The position numbers and the translations under genes are program-made. This document shows, piece by piece, positions 32,902 to 42,558 of a DNA stretch of 64,000 bases. Source of the stretch: SZUA-430 sp034440175 (GTDB taxonomy: Bacteria; Pseudomonadota; Alphaproteobacteria; Micropepsales; Micropepsaceae); NCBI GenBank assembly GCA_034440175.1, contig JAWXBO010000134.1, positions 3,080 through 67,079 of the forward strand, read 5' to 3'. Position 1 is the stretch's first letter, and every line of letters starts with the position of its first letter. The notes beneath the pieces are model-generated. The model worked only from the letters and a program-made list of their open reading frames with translations, searched no databases and was not told where the DNA came from.

Positions 32902-34177
32902 GAGCAACAATCACATCCTGGCCACCCATATAGGGTTTGAGTACATCGGGAATGGCGATAGTGCCATCCGCCTGCTGATAATTTTCAAGCACGGCAACCA
33001 ATGTGCGCCCCACTGCCAATCCGGAACCATTGAGTGTATGAACAAACCGGTTGGCCTTGCCGTCCGCCGGTTTGTAGCGCGCATTCATCCGTCGTGCCTG
33101 GAAGTCACCGCAGTTCGAACAACTGGAAATTTCGCGATAGGCGTTCTGTCCGGGCAACCAAACTTCAATGTCGTAGGTTCGACGTGCTGAAAAACCCATG
33201 TCCCCCGTCGACAACACCATTGTGCGATACGCGAGTCCCAATTGCTTTAAGACTTCTTCTGCGCACGACGTCATCCGCTCATGTTCGGAGTCGGATTGAT
33301 CCGGCGTGGTAATTGACACCAATTCTACTTTCGAGAATTGATGCAATCGGATCATACCGCGAGTGTCACGTCCGGCGGCACCGGCCTCGGAACGGAAACA
33401 CGGAGTCCACGACGTAAAGCGCAGCGGCAGGGCGCTCTCATCCAAAGTCCGCTCGCGAATCTGGTTCGTCAAGGGAACTTCAGCTGTGGGTATAAGCCAA
33501 TATCCATTGGTTGTACCGAACTGCTCTTCGCGGAATTTTGGAAGTTGAGCGGTGCCGTACATTGCCTGATCGCGCACCAGATAAGGCGGCACAACTTCCT
33601 GATAACCGAATGTCTGCGTGTGCAAATCGAGCATGAAATTTGCCAGCGCGCGCTCGAGCCTTGCCAATTGGCCTCGCAGCACAACAAACCGCGCGCCGGA
33701 CATTTTGGCTGCGGCTTCAAAGTCCATGAGCTTCAACGCTTCGCCAAGGTCGAAATGCTGCTTGGCAGGAAAATTGAATGAGCGCGGAGCCCCGGTCCGG
33801 CGGACTTCTTTGTTTGCCGTCTCATCTGCCCCTTGGGGTACGTCAGTTGCAGGCAGGTTTGGGATTGAGCTGAGCAGTTCGTTGAGCGCCTCTTCCGTTT
33901 CACGCACCCGGAGCTCTGTGGCGGGAATTTCCACTTTTAACCGCGCGACATCTGCCATGAGGCGCTGTGCTTCCGTCTCGTTTTTTTGAGCCTTTGCCTG
34001 GCCGATTTTCCTGGACGCCTCATTTCGGGTTGATTGCATATCCTGCAGCTGGGAAGTCGCAGTCCGCCAAATTTGATCGAGATCGAGTATGTCTTCCGAC
34101 ATTGCCTTCAATCCCCGGCGGGCGAGACCTTGATCAAATGTCTGCGGGCTTTCGCGAATGAATCTGATGTCGTGCAT
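32891..34177 (-). CDS. serS: Seryl-tRNA synthetase
   Basis: A 428-aa class II synthetase. Residues 30-105 form the long helical arm (tRNA-binding coiled coil), with RNEASRKIGQAKAQKNE. The catalytic domain shows motif 2 (RSEAGAAGRDTRGMIRLH), ISSCSNCGDFQARRMNARY and motif 3 LNGSGLAVGRTLVAVLEN. Complete; it sits between tatC and surE, as usual in alphaproteobacteria. Confidence 0.97.
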   Translation of the reverse strand: MHDIRFIRESPQTFDQGLARRGLKAMSEDILDLDQIWRTATSQLQDMQSTRNEASRKIGQAKAQKNETEAQRLMADVARLKVEIPATELRVRETEEALNELLSSIPNLPATDVPQGADETANKEVRRTGAPRSFNFPAKQHFDLGEALKLMDFEAAAKMSGARFVVLRGQLARLERALANFMLDLHTQTFGYQEVVPPYLVRDQAMYGTAQLPKFREEQFGTTNGYWLIPTAEVPLTNQIRERTLDESALPLRFTSWTPCFRSEAGAAGRDTRGMIRLHQFSKVELVSITTPDQSDSEHERMTSCAEEVLKQLGLAYRTMVLSTGDMGFSARRTYDIEVWLPGQNAYREISSCSNCGDFQARRMNARYKPADGKANRFVHTLNGSGLAVGRTLVAVLENYQQADGTIAIPDVLKPYMGGQDVIVAHGS

Positions 34178-34238
34178 TGTCTGCCTGAATGAGTTGGAAG
34201 CCGGTTCTTATCCGCTAAGAGCCATGGTCACAACAGGA

Positions 34239-35051
34239 CTAAACGGCACTTTCTGCGTTTTTTGCGTCTGCATCGCGCCGCTTTTCGATTAGTCGCACGC
34301 TCCAGATGGATGCTTCGTAGAGAATGATCAACGGCACGGCCAAAGCCACTTGACTTAAAACGTCGGGGGGCGTGAGGACTGCCGCCACGATAAATGCAAA
34401 CACGACCGAATAACGCCGGTTCCGCCGTAAAAATTCCGATGAAACAAGTCCAACTTTTCCCATAAGTGTCAGCAGCACAGGCAATTGAAAGCTTATACCA
34501 AATGCAAATATCAGCGTCATGATCAGGTCAAGATAGTCCGAGACTTTTGCTTCCAGCTGAATGGGGAGCGATCCCTCACCTCCGGGAGTTTCAAATCCCA
34601 GGAAAAACCTGATCGCCATCGGCATCAGGCCGAAATAGACCAATGCGGCTCCGGCAAAAAACAGAATGGGAGTCGCAAACAGAAAAGGAAGGAAGGCGCT
34701 GCGTTCGTTGCGATAGAGCCCGGGGGCGACAAACATCCAAAGCTGGCCTGCGATGATTGGAAATGAAACGCACAAAGCGCCAAAAGCCGCAACCTTGAGG
34801 TAGGTAAAAAAGGTCTCATAGAGAGCGGTGTAGATCATACGCCGCCCGGGCTGACCTTGAAGGGCGTCAGCAAGGGGATGCGTTAAGAAGGCGTATATGT
34901 CTTCGGCAATAAAATAACACAACACAAACGCGGCGATGAAACTCAATACCGACCAAATCAGCCGCCGCCGCAACTCGATCAAATGATCGAGCAACGGTGC
35001 GCGCGAAGCCTCGATGTGGTCATCGTCTTTGGTGGCCTGAGGTGCACTCAT
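34239..35051 (-). CDS. tatC: Twin-arginine translocase subunit TatC
   Basis: A 270-aa protein with six membrane helices that recognises twin-arginine signal peptides. The conserved N-terminal LLDHLIELRRRLIWSVLSF and SFPIIAGQLWMFVAPGLY are present, and helices such as LPFLFATPILFFAGAALVY follow. Its start overlaps the tatB stop by 4 nt. Confidence 0.97.
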   Translation of the reverse strand: MSAPQATKDDDHIEASRAPLLDHLIELRRRLIWSVLSFIAAFVLCYFIAEDIYAFLTHPLADALQGQPGRRMIYTALYETFFTYLKVAAFGALCVSFPIIAGQLWMFVAPGLYRNERSAFLPFLFATPILFFAGAALVYFGLMPMAIRFFLGFETPGGEGSLPIQLEAKVSDYLDLIMTLIFAFGISFQLPVLLTLMGKVGLVSSEFLRRNRRYSVVFAFIVAAVLTPPDVLSQVALAVPLIILYEASIWSVRLIEKRRDADAKNAESAV

Positions 35052-35383
35052 GGGGCGGGCGGTATTGGCGGGACTGCTTCCGCGTCTGCCTTCGTCAACT
35101 TTTGAGCGGGAGTTGCGTCGCGCACATGGCCTGTCATCAATTCACTCTCGAGACCGTCCAGCTCCGGCGCGCGCGTCATATCAGTAAACTCGCGCTTGAG
35201 ATCATCAACCTGCGACTCGCGCATCAGATCGTCAACGTGGGATTGAAACTCGCGTGCCATGGCGCGCGCCTTGGCCATCCACTGACCGGCTGTGCGAAAG
35301 GCGTGCGGCAAGTCCTTGGGCCCAATGACGACCAAAGCTACAATCGCAATAACGAGGAGCTCGCTCCATCCAATGTCGAACAT
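35048..35383 (-). CDS. tatB: Twin-arginine translocase subunit TatB
   Basis: A 111-aa protein with an N-terminal helix (FDIGWSELLVIAIVALVVI), the Gly-Pro hinge IGPKDLPHAFRTAGQW and a long amphipathic charged helix, which make it TatB rather than TatA. A Pro-rich tail ends the protein. It lies between tatA and tatC. Confidence 0.95.
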   Translation of the reverse strand: MFDIGWSELLVIAIVALVVIGPKDLPHAFRTAGQWMAKARAMAREFQSHVDDLMRESQVDDLKREFTDMTRAPELDGLESELMTGHVRDATPAQKLTKADAEAVPPIPPAP

Positions 35384-35395
35384 AACGCCGCTGGC

Positions 35396-35587
35396 TTAGT
35401 TCTTTTTTTCGGGTTGGTCTTTGTTTACGGTTTCGACGTTCTTGTCTTCGTCCGCCAATCCTTTGCGGAAGCTCTTGATCCCCCTGGCGACATCGCCCAT
35501 AAGTTCTGAAATCCGCCCGCGCCCGCCAAACATCAGCATCACAACCACGCCAACGATAAGCCAATGCCAAATCGAAAAACTGCCCAT
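35396..35587 (-). CDS. tatA: Twin-arginine translocase subunit TatA
   Basis: A 63-aa pore-forming subunit: MGSFSIWHWLIVGVVVMLM is the membrane helix, FGGRGRISELMGDVARGIK the amphipathic helix, with a charged tail. The start at 35587 fits the family exactly; the frame upstream is not conserved. 12 bp separate it from tatB. Confidence 0.95.
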   Translation of the reverse strand: MGSFSIWHWLIVGVVVMLMFGGRGRISELMGDVARGIKSFRKGLADEDKNVETVNKDQPEKKN

Positions 35588-35721
35588 TTCAAAATTCCCT
35601 CTTACGCCGGCAAACGCCACGCTCTTCTGCTGATTGTCCCAAATGACGCGCGCCGGTGCAATCAAACAGATTGTGTGCTGCAACATCGTGAAGAGGCCCG
35701 GGAAACAGCCCCTATTTCTGC

Positions 35722-36486
35722 CTAGGTGGCGTCCTTAAGGTCTGTGGCATCCGGCTCGAAGCTCTCACCTTCGTCCCCGTCTTCCAAGGGATCTTCGTCC
35801 ATGGACAACGAGTCGGCCGGCGAGGGAACCATAAAGCTGGGCGGAATTTTGCCTTCCAGGAGGCCCGCGGCCCGCAATTCGTCAAGCCCTGGCAGGTCGG
35901 ATACCTTGTCCAGTCCGAAATGCATCAAGAACCCGTCTGTGGTGCCGTAAGTGACCGGGCGGCCAGGCGCGCGCCTGCGCCCACGCATTCTGATCCAGCC
36001 GATTTCAAGCAAAATATCGAGTGTGCCTTTGCTCAATGTGACCCCGCGAATGTCTTCGATTTCTGCGCGGGTCACAGGTTGGTGGTAGGCCACAATCGAA
36101 AGCGTTTCCATTGCCGCCCTTGAGAGCCGCTTTTGTTCTACAGCATTGCGCTTCAAGAGATGCGCCAGGTCAGGTGCCGTACGAAACACCCAGCATGAGG
36201 CAACTTTGACCAGATTAACTCCGCGCCTTGAATACACGTGCTCAAGTTCGGTCAGCAAAAGCGGAACGTCTGCGTCCGGCGGCATACGTTCGATGATTGA
36301 ATTTTCATCGAGGGGCTCGGCCGCTGCAAACAACACCGCTTCCAGCATGCGCAAATGCGCCGCCGCCTGGGGGATGGCGTCACCGGAAAACAACCTCGTG
36401 ATGTTGGCTTGCGACGGATCCAGCGGGACGTCTTCATCTTGCATGCTTTCTTCGTGTTTCATGGCACGAACCTGTCCTGGCGTCAT
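35722..36486 (-). CDS. scpB: Segregation and condensation protein B
   Basis: A 254-aa protein with two winged-helix domains that joins the SMC-ScpA complex in chromosome condensation. Family segments are HLRMLEAVLFAAAEPLDEN, ETLSIVAYHQPVTRAEIED and RRRAPGRPVTYGTTDGFL. The acidic C-terminal tail is longer than in model proteins. Overlaps scpA by 4 nt. Confidence 0.95.
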   Translation of the reverse strand: MTPGQVRAMKHEESMQDEDVPLDPSQANITRLFSGDAIPQAAAHLRMLEAVLFAAAEPLDENSIIERMPPDADVPLLLTELEHVYSRRGVNLVKVASCWVFRTAPDLAHLLKRNAVEQKRLSRAAMETLSIVAYHQPVTRAEIEDIRGVTLSKGTLDILLEIGWIRMRGRRRAPGRPVTYGTTDGFLMHFGLDKVSDLPGLDELRAAGLLEGKIPPSFMVPSPADSLSMDEDPLEDGDEGESFEPDATDLKDAT

Positions 36487-37289
36487 GAGGCGGCCTCACT
36501 CTCTTGTTGGGGTGTAGGTTCACGCCTGCGGACGTATACGGGTGCAAACGGAGCCATCTGTCGCAATTCAACCAGTCCGTCGCGCACCATCTCCAGGGTG
36601 GCGGACAAAGTGCTGGCAATACCCGACCTTCGTGATCGTCCTTGCGTAAATTCTTCGGGCATCAAACTTTCGATGACCGACCAATCAACGAACACGCCCA
36701 GCATGCGCTCCAGCCGGTGGCGGGCGTCTTCAATCGCAAAGATCTGCAGCTTTTGGATTTCATAATTTGAGTGCACGATTTTTTTTGTACGCTGCACGGC
36801 ATAGGCTTTAAGAAGATCCAGAAGTGTGTCGGCGTAGCGCGGTGTTTTGATGACGCGTACACCCTCCGGTGCGCCGCGCCAGAACACGTCGGTGCCAAGC
36901 TTGTCGCGTGCCATCAACCGGGTGGCCGCAATACGGATGGCCTCCAGACGCTGCAATTGAAGCGTTAGGCGCTCGGCGAGTTCTTCGGCCGACGGCTCTC
37001 CGTCTTTTTCCTGCTCCGGCAAGAGCAATTTCGACTTCAGATAGGCAAGCCACGACGCCATCACCAAATAGTCGGCTGCCAAATCGAGCTGCTTAATTCG
37101 TGCGGCAAGGATGAATTCAAGATACTGCTCGGCCAGCGCCAAAATCGATATCTTGCGCAAATCCACTTTTTGAACGCGCGCCAATGCCAAAAGTACGTCG
37201 AGTGGCCCTTCGTAGCCATCGACATCGACGATGAGCGTCTCACCGGATTCGGCAGCCAACTGAGCGGTCTCCTTGGGGTCAAATGACAT
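36483..37289 (-). CDS. scpA: Segregation and condensation protein A (kleisin)
   Basis: A 268-aa kleisin that bridges SMC heads. It has VDGYEGPLDVLLALARVQK at the N-terminus, DYLVMASWLAYLKSKLLLP in the middle, and a C-terminal winged-helix part with FTQGRSRRSGIASTLSATL. It starts 3 bp after the nagZ stop and overlaps scpB, so nagZ-scpA-scpB form one transcript. Confidence 0.95.
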   Translation of the reverse strand: MSFDPKETAQLAAESGETLIVDVDGYEGPLDVLLALARVQKVDLRKISILALAEQYLEFILAARIKQLDLAADYLVMASWLAYLKSKLLLPEQEKDGEPSAEELAERLTLQLQRLEAIRIAATRLMARDKLGTDVFWRGAPEGVRVIKTPRYADTLLDLLKAYAVQRTKKIVHSNYEIQKLQIFAIEDARHRLERMLGVFVDWSVIESLMPEEFTQGRSRRSGIASTLSATLEMVRDGLVELRQMAPFAPVYVRRREPTPQQESEAAS

Positions 37290-37292
37290 CGG

Positions 37293-38303
37293 TCATCCCG
37301 CCAATGCTGCGTCAACACGCGCCTGCGCCGAAGCCACGACAAAAGGCTTCGGCCGGACTAGCGCCGCCAAAGCGCGTTCTGCGCGGACTTGTGCCTTGCC
37401 GCTGAGCACAGGTGTTGCGGCCGCTATCTCACGCATTTCATCCATGTTTCGCGTGCAGTGCAAGATCATGTCACATCCTGCTGCGATGGAGGCCTTGACG
37501 CGATCAGCATAGGTGCCATTGAGCGCGCGCATTGTCAGGTCATCCGTCATCAGTAAACCATCAAAGCCAATATAGCCGCGCACAATCTCGTCAATAACCT
37601 TCTTGCTTGTTGTGGCTGGGGCACCAGGATCGATGTCGCTGTACACCACATGCGCCGTCATTCCCAGCGGCGCGCGCGCCAAGGCGCGGAATGGTGTAAA
37701 ATCCGTGCGCTCAAGTTCATCGCGCGGCGTGTCGACGACAGGCAGTTCGAGATGACTGTCGGCTCGCGCCCGCCCGTGCCCAGGAAGGTGTTTGATCACA
37801 GGCAGAACACCTCCATCCAACATCCCGTCGATTACGCTTTGTCCCAATGACGCGACGACCCAAGGATCATTTCCGAAGGCGCGATCACCAATAATCCCGT
37901 GAGCGCCTTCGACCGGCACATCTACGCAAGGAACACAGTCCACGTTGATACCCAGGTCAAAAAGTTCGGCAGCCATCACCCGCGCATTGTCATAGGCCAA
38001 GTCTCGGGCCGAGCGTGGATTTTGGCGGCTGATTGCACCGAACGAGGCTGCTGCCGGTCTGGACTTCCAATTTTGCCCCCGCAGGCGCTGCACACGCCCT
38101 CCTTCCTGGTCAACCAGGATTGGTGCATTTTCCCGGCCGGCACATTCTCTCATTGCTGAAGTTAGTTTGCGAACTTGATCAGGAGACCCGCAATTGCGTC
38201 CAAACAATATGAATCCCCACGGTCTGACCTCCCGGAAAAACGCCACCTCTTCCGTCGTCAGCTCGTGGCCATCGCAACCAAATATGACGGCTCGTACCGG
38301 CAT
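37293..38303 (-). CDS. nagZ: Beta-N-acetylhexosaminidase NagZ
   Basis: A 336-aa family 3 glycosidase of cell-wall recycling that removes GlcNAc from muropeptides in the cytoplasm. Substrate and catalytic features include ILVDQEGGRVQRLRG, PVIKHLPGHGRARADSHLE and the nucleophile region FDGLLMTDDLTMRAL. The ATG at 38303 follows GGGGAG; an upstream TTG would add 7 residues. It lies 63 bp after the SPOR gene. Confidence 0.93.
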   Translation of the reverse strand: MPVRAVIFGCDGHELTTEEVAFFREVRPWGFILFGRNCGSPDQVRKLTSAMRECAGRENAPILVDQEGGRVQRLRGQNWKSRPAAASFGAISRQNPRSARDLAYDNARVMAAELFDLGINVDCVPCVDVPVEGAHGIIGDRAFGNDPWVVASLGQSVIDGMLDGGVLPVIKHLPGHGRARADSHLELPVVDTPRDELERTDFTPFRALARAPLGMTAHVVYSDIDPGAPATTSKKVIDEIVRGYIGFDGLLMTDDLTMRALNGTYADRVKASIAAGCDMILHCTRNMDEMREIAAATPVLSGKAQVRAERALAALVRPKPFVVASAQARVDAALAG

Positions 38304-38366
38304 CGGACGGGTTACTCCCCACAAGACATGTAAACGGCGAGGAGCCGCTACGCCCCAGCGCTTAGA

Positions 38367-39449
38367 TCACTTACCTGCAATGATGCAAACATGACCACCA
38401 GCCTGCAACTGGTCGCAGACATCTTTTGCAGCCGATTTCCCTGAGAATCCACCAACACGCAACCGGTACCAGGTCCCTTTCCCGTCAATCTTGGCAGACA
38501 TAATTTGTGGCGAATATTCGCCCAGGATCTCTTGATTTGAGCTCTTGACCTTTGACCACGCGGCGGCCGCCAATTGGCTGGTTGGGAAAGACCCCAGTTG
38601 AATGGATACATTTCCACTGTTGGCCGCTGCGGGTGGAGCAAGGTCGGACGGTAGCCCGGAACTGGGTTGTTCTGTTTCGGCAGGTAAAGTCAGCGGCGCT
38701 TGTTCCGTAGGCGACGGCTGCGAAATGGTCGCGGGAGCGACGAGTTTTGCACCTGTCGATGGCGGTGTTTGCTTCACGGTCGGCTTTTGCTGTACCGGAG
38801 TGATCGGCCGGGGTGGTGTTACTTCCGCCTCGGCAACATATGAATTCTCCGCGTTCGGCAGCGACGAGGTGATGTCCTCGCCATTGCGAGACGGCCGCGA
38901 CAAGCTCGGTGCCGTCATGGTTGGTGCTTCGTTTGGAATTGGGCGTACAGTCGAAACAATTCCGCCTTCGGTGTCGATGGTCGCGTCCATTCGCGGATCG
39001 ACGGGAGGCGGCTGATCGACTGGCCCGCCCTTGGCGCCCACAGAATCCGCAGTCCCGCTGATCACGTCTTGCGTGCTCGCTATGGATCTTGGCTGCTCAG
39101 CCGTGGGCAGAACATTTTCCTGGCCAGGCTGCTCATTGGTGCTGGCCCACAAACGTTCATAGCTTTTTTCGGGCGCCGGATTGGTAGACGGGACTGATGC
39201 AAGCTGATCAGGCTCGACGCGCGTGGGGCCGGGGTCGGCCGCCAGTACGGGTGGATTTACGCCACGCGCGCCCTGCTGGACGCCTTGATTGTAGGCAACC
39301 CAAACGACACCAGAGAACGCCGCCAAAACCACAAAACCCAACAGCACGACCAACGGACGGCTGCGCGGACGCTCCGGTTCGAGTTCGTTGTCGTATAATA
39401 ACGCATCATCGTACGGCGGGTCGTACAAATTGCGATCAGGATTGACCAT
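38367..39449 (-). CDS. SPOR-domain envelope protein
   Basis: A 360-aa protein with a short cytoplasmic tail, one membrane helix (VVLLGFVVLAAFSGVVWVA, about residues 34-52), a long Pro/Thr/Glu-rich low-complexity linker, and a C-terminal SPOR domain (NVSIQLGSFPTSQLAAAAW to the end) that binds denuded septal peptidoglycan. This layout matches the cell-division SPOR proteins found in this position in alphaproteobacteria. ATG 39449 follows GAGGGG; an upstream TTG was rejected. Confidence 0.9.
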   Translation of the reverse strand: MVNPDRNLYDPPYDDALLYDNELEPERPRSRPLVVLLGFVVLAAFSGVVWVAYNQGVQQGARGVNPPVLAADPGPTRVEPDQLASVPSTNPAPEKSYERLWASTNEQPGQENVLPTAEQPRSIASTQDVISGTADSVGAKGGPVDQPPPVDPRMDATIDTEGGIVSTVRPIPNEAPTMTAPSLSRPSRNGEDITSSLPNAENSYVAEAEVTPPRPITPVQQKPTVKQTPPSTGAKLVAPATISQPSPTEQAPLTLPAETEQPSSGLPSDLAPPAAANSGNVSIQLGSFPTSQLAAAAWSKVKSSNQEILGEYSPQIMSAKIDGKGTWYRLRVGGFSGKSAAKDVCDQLQAGGHVCIIAGK

Positions 39450-39556
39450 GAGCTTTATTCCCCTCAAGCCGCGAATTCAGACAAACAACGCGAATCGTAG
39501 CGTGCCCTGTAAAGAGTACACCGACTTATCAACAAACTCTGAACGCTTTTTACATT

Positions 39557-40747
39557 TCACTCATCCAGATCGATCGAAAATAAGCGCCGGTGCTCTTGTA
39601 GTGCAAAGCGATCTGTCATGCCCGCGATATAGTCGGATACGACACGTGCCGTGCGTATTGTCTTTTTATCATCGCAAAGTTGCGCCCACGGCGTTGGCAG
39701 CACCTCTGGTTCATTCAAAAACAACGCGAAGAGATCGCTGATCACGCGCTTGGCTTTCGACATAACGCGGTTCACTTTAAAATGCCGGTACATGTATTTG
39801 AAAAGAAAGGATTTCAGCGCACGATCATTGGCGCACATTTCATCCGAAAATCCGACCAGTGGCTGCCCGCAAAACCGAACATCGTCTGCCGACAGCAACT
39901 TCAGAAGATTTATGCGGCGCTGCGTCTCGTGAAGCGCATCATCGATCATTGCTGTGATCAATCGCCGCACACTTTCATGGATGAGCCGCGACCGTTCGAG
40001 CGATGGATACCGGTCCATCATCTGACTGAACATCGGACCGACAAGGGGCAGCGCCAACAACTGTTCGACAGTGAATAGCCCTGCCCTCAACCCATCGTCT
40101 ATATCGTGATTGTTGTAGGCGATGTCGTCTGCAAGTGCCGCGACTTGTGCTTCGATGCTGGCGAAACTGTCCAGGCGCAAATCAACTTCGCGATTGAACT
40201 CAACTATCGCTTCGGCAAGCGGCTCCCCTTTCGATTGGGCGCCGGTCAACGGGCCGTTGTGCTTTACGATACCTTCCAGCGTTTCCCAGGACAGATTCAA
40301 GCCATCGAATTCCGCATAACGCGCCTCGAGTTTTGTCACCAGCCTCAAACAATGAGCGTTGTGATCAAACCCGCCGTAGGGCTGCATGCTTGCGGCCAGT
40401 GCATCTTCACCGGCATGCCCGAACGGTGCGTGACCGAGATCATGGGCCAGTGCCAACGCCTCAGCCAGATCCTCATCCAAACGCATCACGCGGCAGATAG
40501 AGCGTGCAATTTGGGCAACTTCAAGCGAGTGGGTTAAACGGGTCCGGTAGTAGTCGCCTTCGTGATACACAAAAACCTGAGTCTTGTGCTTCATTCGTCT
40601 GAAGGCGCCGGAGTGGATGATGCGGTCGCGGTCACGCATGTAAGGCGAGCGCGTCGCGCTTTCAGGCTCGCTCCACTGCCGTCCCCGGCTGGTCTGTGCG
40701 CGCGAAGCATAAGGTGCCAGGTCTGAAAAAGCCTGAAATCCGCTCAA
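39557..40747 (-). CDS. dgt: dGTP triphosphohydrolase-like HD protein
   Basis: A 396-aa HD-domain protein that hydrolyses dGTP or other dNTPs. The metal ligands are in TRLTHSLEVAQIARSI and ALAHDLGHAPFGHAGED. The N-terminal YMRDRDRIIHSGAFRRMKH and the later QVAALADDIAYNNHDIDDG are family segments. The ATG at 40846 would put the start 20 bp from the divergent erpA start and adds a non-conserved extension; TTG 40747, 10 nt after a GGAG, gives the expected N-terminus. The true start is uncertain. argS, often found after dgt in this cluster, is absent. Confidence 0.85.
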   Translation of the reverse strand: MSGFQAFSDLAPYASRAQTSRGRQWSEPESATRSPYMRDRDRIIHSGAFRRMKHKTQVFVYHEGDYYRTRLTHSLEVAQIARSICRVMRLDEDLAEALALAHDLGHAPFGHAGEDALAASMQPYGGFDHNAHCLRLVTKLEARYAEFDGLNLSWETLEGIVKHNGPLTGAQSKGEPLAEAIVEFNREVDLRLDSFASIEAQVAALADDIAYNNHDIDDGLRAGLFTVEQLLALPLVGPMFSQMMDRYPSLERSRLIHESVRRLITAMIDDALHETQRRINLLKLLSADDVRFCGQPLVGFSDEMCANDRALKSFLFKYMYRHFKVNRVMSKAKRVISDLFALFLNEPEVLPTPWAQLCDDKKTIRTARVVSDYIAGMTDRFALQEHRRLFSIDLDE

Positions 40748-40866
40748 ATCGAAGCATCTCCATCCCACAAATTCAGCTATGGGGTTTAACAGGCGGTGCC
40801 GCGCACCTAGATAGAGTGCTATACAAAAGTCTGTGTAGGCGTTCAAAGGTTAATCAAACGTTTCCG

Positions 40867-41208
40867 ATGGAAAATCAAGTTCAGACGTCAGTCAGTGTTT
40901 CGCCGGGTGCCGCCAAACGCATTGCCACACTCACGGCGGCCGAAGGGCCTGCCATGATGTTTCGCATCGCCGTCAACGGCGGCGGCTGCTCGGGGTATCA
41001 ATATGATTTCACCTTCGACGACACCCTGACTGAAGACGACATTCTGATTGAGCAAGATGGCGCCCGGGTTTTGATCGACCAGGTCTCACTCGAATTCATC
41101 GGCGGCTCGGAAGTCGATTTCGTCGAAGGCCTGATGGGTTCGCATTTCGAAATCAAGAATCCGAAAGCGAAGTCGTCCTGCGGTTGCGGTACGAGCTTTT
41201 CGGTCTAG
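40867..41208 (+). CDS. erpA: Iron-sulfur cluster insertion protein ErpA (A-type carrier)
   Basis: A 113-aa HesB/IscA-family protein that delivers Fe-S clusters to targets. The three cysteines are in GGGCSGYQYDFTFDD and in the C-terminal SSCGCGTSFSV. The start at 40867 gives standard length. It is divergent from dgt, as commonly seen; it ends in a shared CTAG with the convergent cupin gene. Confidence 0.93.
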   Translation: MENQVQTSVSVSPGAAKRIATLTAAEGPAMMFRIAVNGGGCSGYQYDFTFDDTLTEDDILIEQDGARVLIDQVSLEFIGGSEVDFVEGLMGSHFEIKNPKAKSSCGCGTSFSV

Positions 41209-41714
41209 CCCTCAGCCGTCTTCTCACCGTCCCAGTAATCCTTCGCCGCAGCCTTGTCGAAGATGTTCGTGCCGCGCCCCAGCGAGCGCACCATGACTTT
41301 GCCGGAGTCCGTGTAGACGCAAACCTCGTTCGGATTTTTCTCACCGATGATAAGGAAGCGGCAGATCGCACGGCTGTTATTGACGAAGCAATGGCCCGCC
41401 TTTTGCCCGGCCGGAAAACACACATAGTCGCCCGTTTTCATTTCATGGGTTTCATCGCCAAGCCGCAATGTCACCTGCCCTTCGAGGATCAACACCTGCT
41501 CCTCCTCGAGCATGTGATAGTGCGCGGGCGACGACTGCATGCCGGGCGACAGCTCTTCGATTTGCATGCCGACGTGATAGTTCTCGCCGACCGCGGCCAG
41601 TGTGAGATGCTTAAACCTGCTCCCGAAGCGCGTGCCTTGGCTCCAGGTCTCCCAGGGAGCCGACTCCGACGGAATTGGCCCGTAGACTGAGATTGGCTCG
41701 ATTTCTGACGGCAT
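41205..41714 (-). CDS. Cupin-domain protein
   Basis: A 169-aa single-domain cupin. The first motif (SSPAHYHMLEEEQVLILEG) carries two His and Glu as metal ligands, the second is KTGDYVCFPAGQKAGHCFV with His. The C-terminal 40 residues form an extension with MVRSLGRGTNIFDKAAAK. The substrate is unknown; some relatives are sugar or polyketide enzymes. It is divergent from xthA with 61 bp between starts. Confidence 0.85.
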   Translation of the reverse strand: MPSEIEPISVYGPIPSESAPWETWSQGTRFGSRFKHLTLAAVGENYHVGMQIEELSPGMQSSPAHYHMLEEEQVLILEGQVTLRLGDETHEMKTGDYVCFPAGQKAGHCFVNNSRAICRFLIIGEKNPNEVCVYTDSGKVMVRSLGRGTNIFDKAAAKDYWDGEKTAEG

Positions 41715-41775
41715 ATTTTCAGTCCTTATCTAATGCACTGGCATTAACTGTAGTGTCTGCGCTAAACAGTTGTGT

Positions 41776-42558
41776 ATGAAAATCGCAACGTTCAACGTCA
41801 ATTCCGTCAAAGCCCGGCTCCAGAATGTCCTGAATTGGTTTGAGCAAGCCAATCCCGATGTCGCGTGCCTTCAGGAAATCAAGTGCGAGAGCAAGTCCTT
41901 CCCTGCTCTCGAATTTGAATCTTTGGGATATTATTGCGCTGTTTCCGGCCAGAAAACCTACAACGGCGTGGCCCTGCTTTCGAAAAACAAAATTACCGAC
42001 GTTCGCATCGGACTGCCTGGCGACGACAGTGACGAACAGGCACGCTACATCGAAGGCGTCATTTCGACCAAGACTGGTGCGGTGCGCGTCGCCTCGATCT
42101 ATGCGCCCAACGGCAACCCTGCAGACAGCCAAAAATTTCCCTACAAGCTGAAATGGATGGATCGCCTTATCGCCCACACCAAGACATTGCTCACCCACGA
42201 AGAGGTGCTGGTTCTGGCCGGCGATTACAACGTCATCCCGACCACTGATGATGTCTGGGACGCCACGGTGTGGGAGAACGACGCGCTGTTCAAAATCGAG
42301 TCCCGCCGCAAGTTGCGGGAACTGGTCAATCTCGGCCTGACCGACGCCTTCCGCGCCTGCAACGCCAAGGCCCACCAATACACTTTTTGGGACTATCAGG
42401 CGGGGGCCTGGCAAAAAGATTACGGCATTCGCATCGATCATTTGTTGTTGTCGCCACAGGCCGCTGATCGCCTCAAGACTTGCGTCATCGACAAACACAT
42501 GCGCGCTCAGGACAAACCCTCCGACCACGTGCCGATCTGGTGTGAACTGCAGGTCTAA
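41776..42558 (+). CDS. xthA: Exodeoxyribonuclease III
   Basis: A 260-aa AP-endonuclease/3'-exonuclease of base-excision repair. All motifs are present: FNVNSVKARLQNVLNW, ACLQEIKCESKSFP with the catalytic Glu, AGDYNVIP, GIRIDHLLLSPQAA and PSDHVPIWCEL. The first two residues are Met-Lys at ATG 41776; a TTG two codons upstream was rejected. Its stop overlaps that of a doubtful small frame on the other strand. Confidence 0.96.
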   Translation: MKIATFNVNSVKARLQNVLNWFEQANPDVACLQEIKCESKSFPALEFESLGYYCAVSGQKTYNGVALLSKNKITDVRIGLPGDDSDEQARYIEGVISTKTGAVRVASIYAPNGNPADSQKFPYKLKWMDRLIAHTKTLLTHEEVLVLAGDYNVIPTTDDVWDATVWENDALFKIESRRKLRELVNLGLTDAFRACNAKAHQYTFWDYQAGAWQKDYGIRIDHLLLSPQAADRLKTCVIDKHMRAQDKPSDHVPIWCELQV

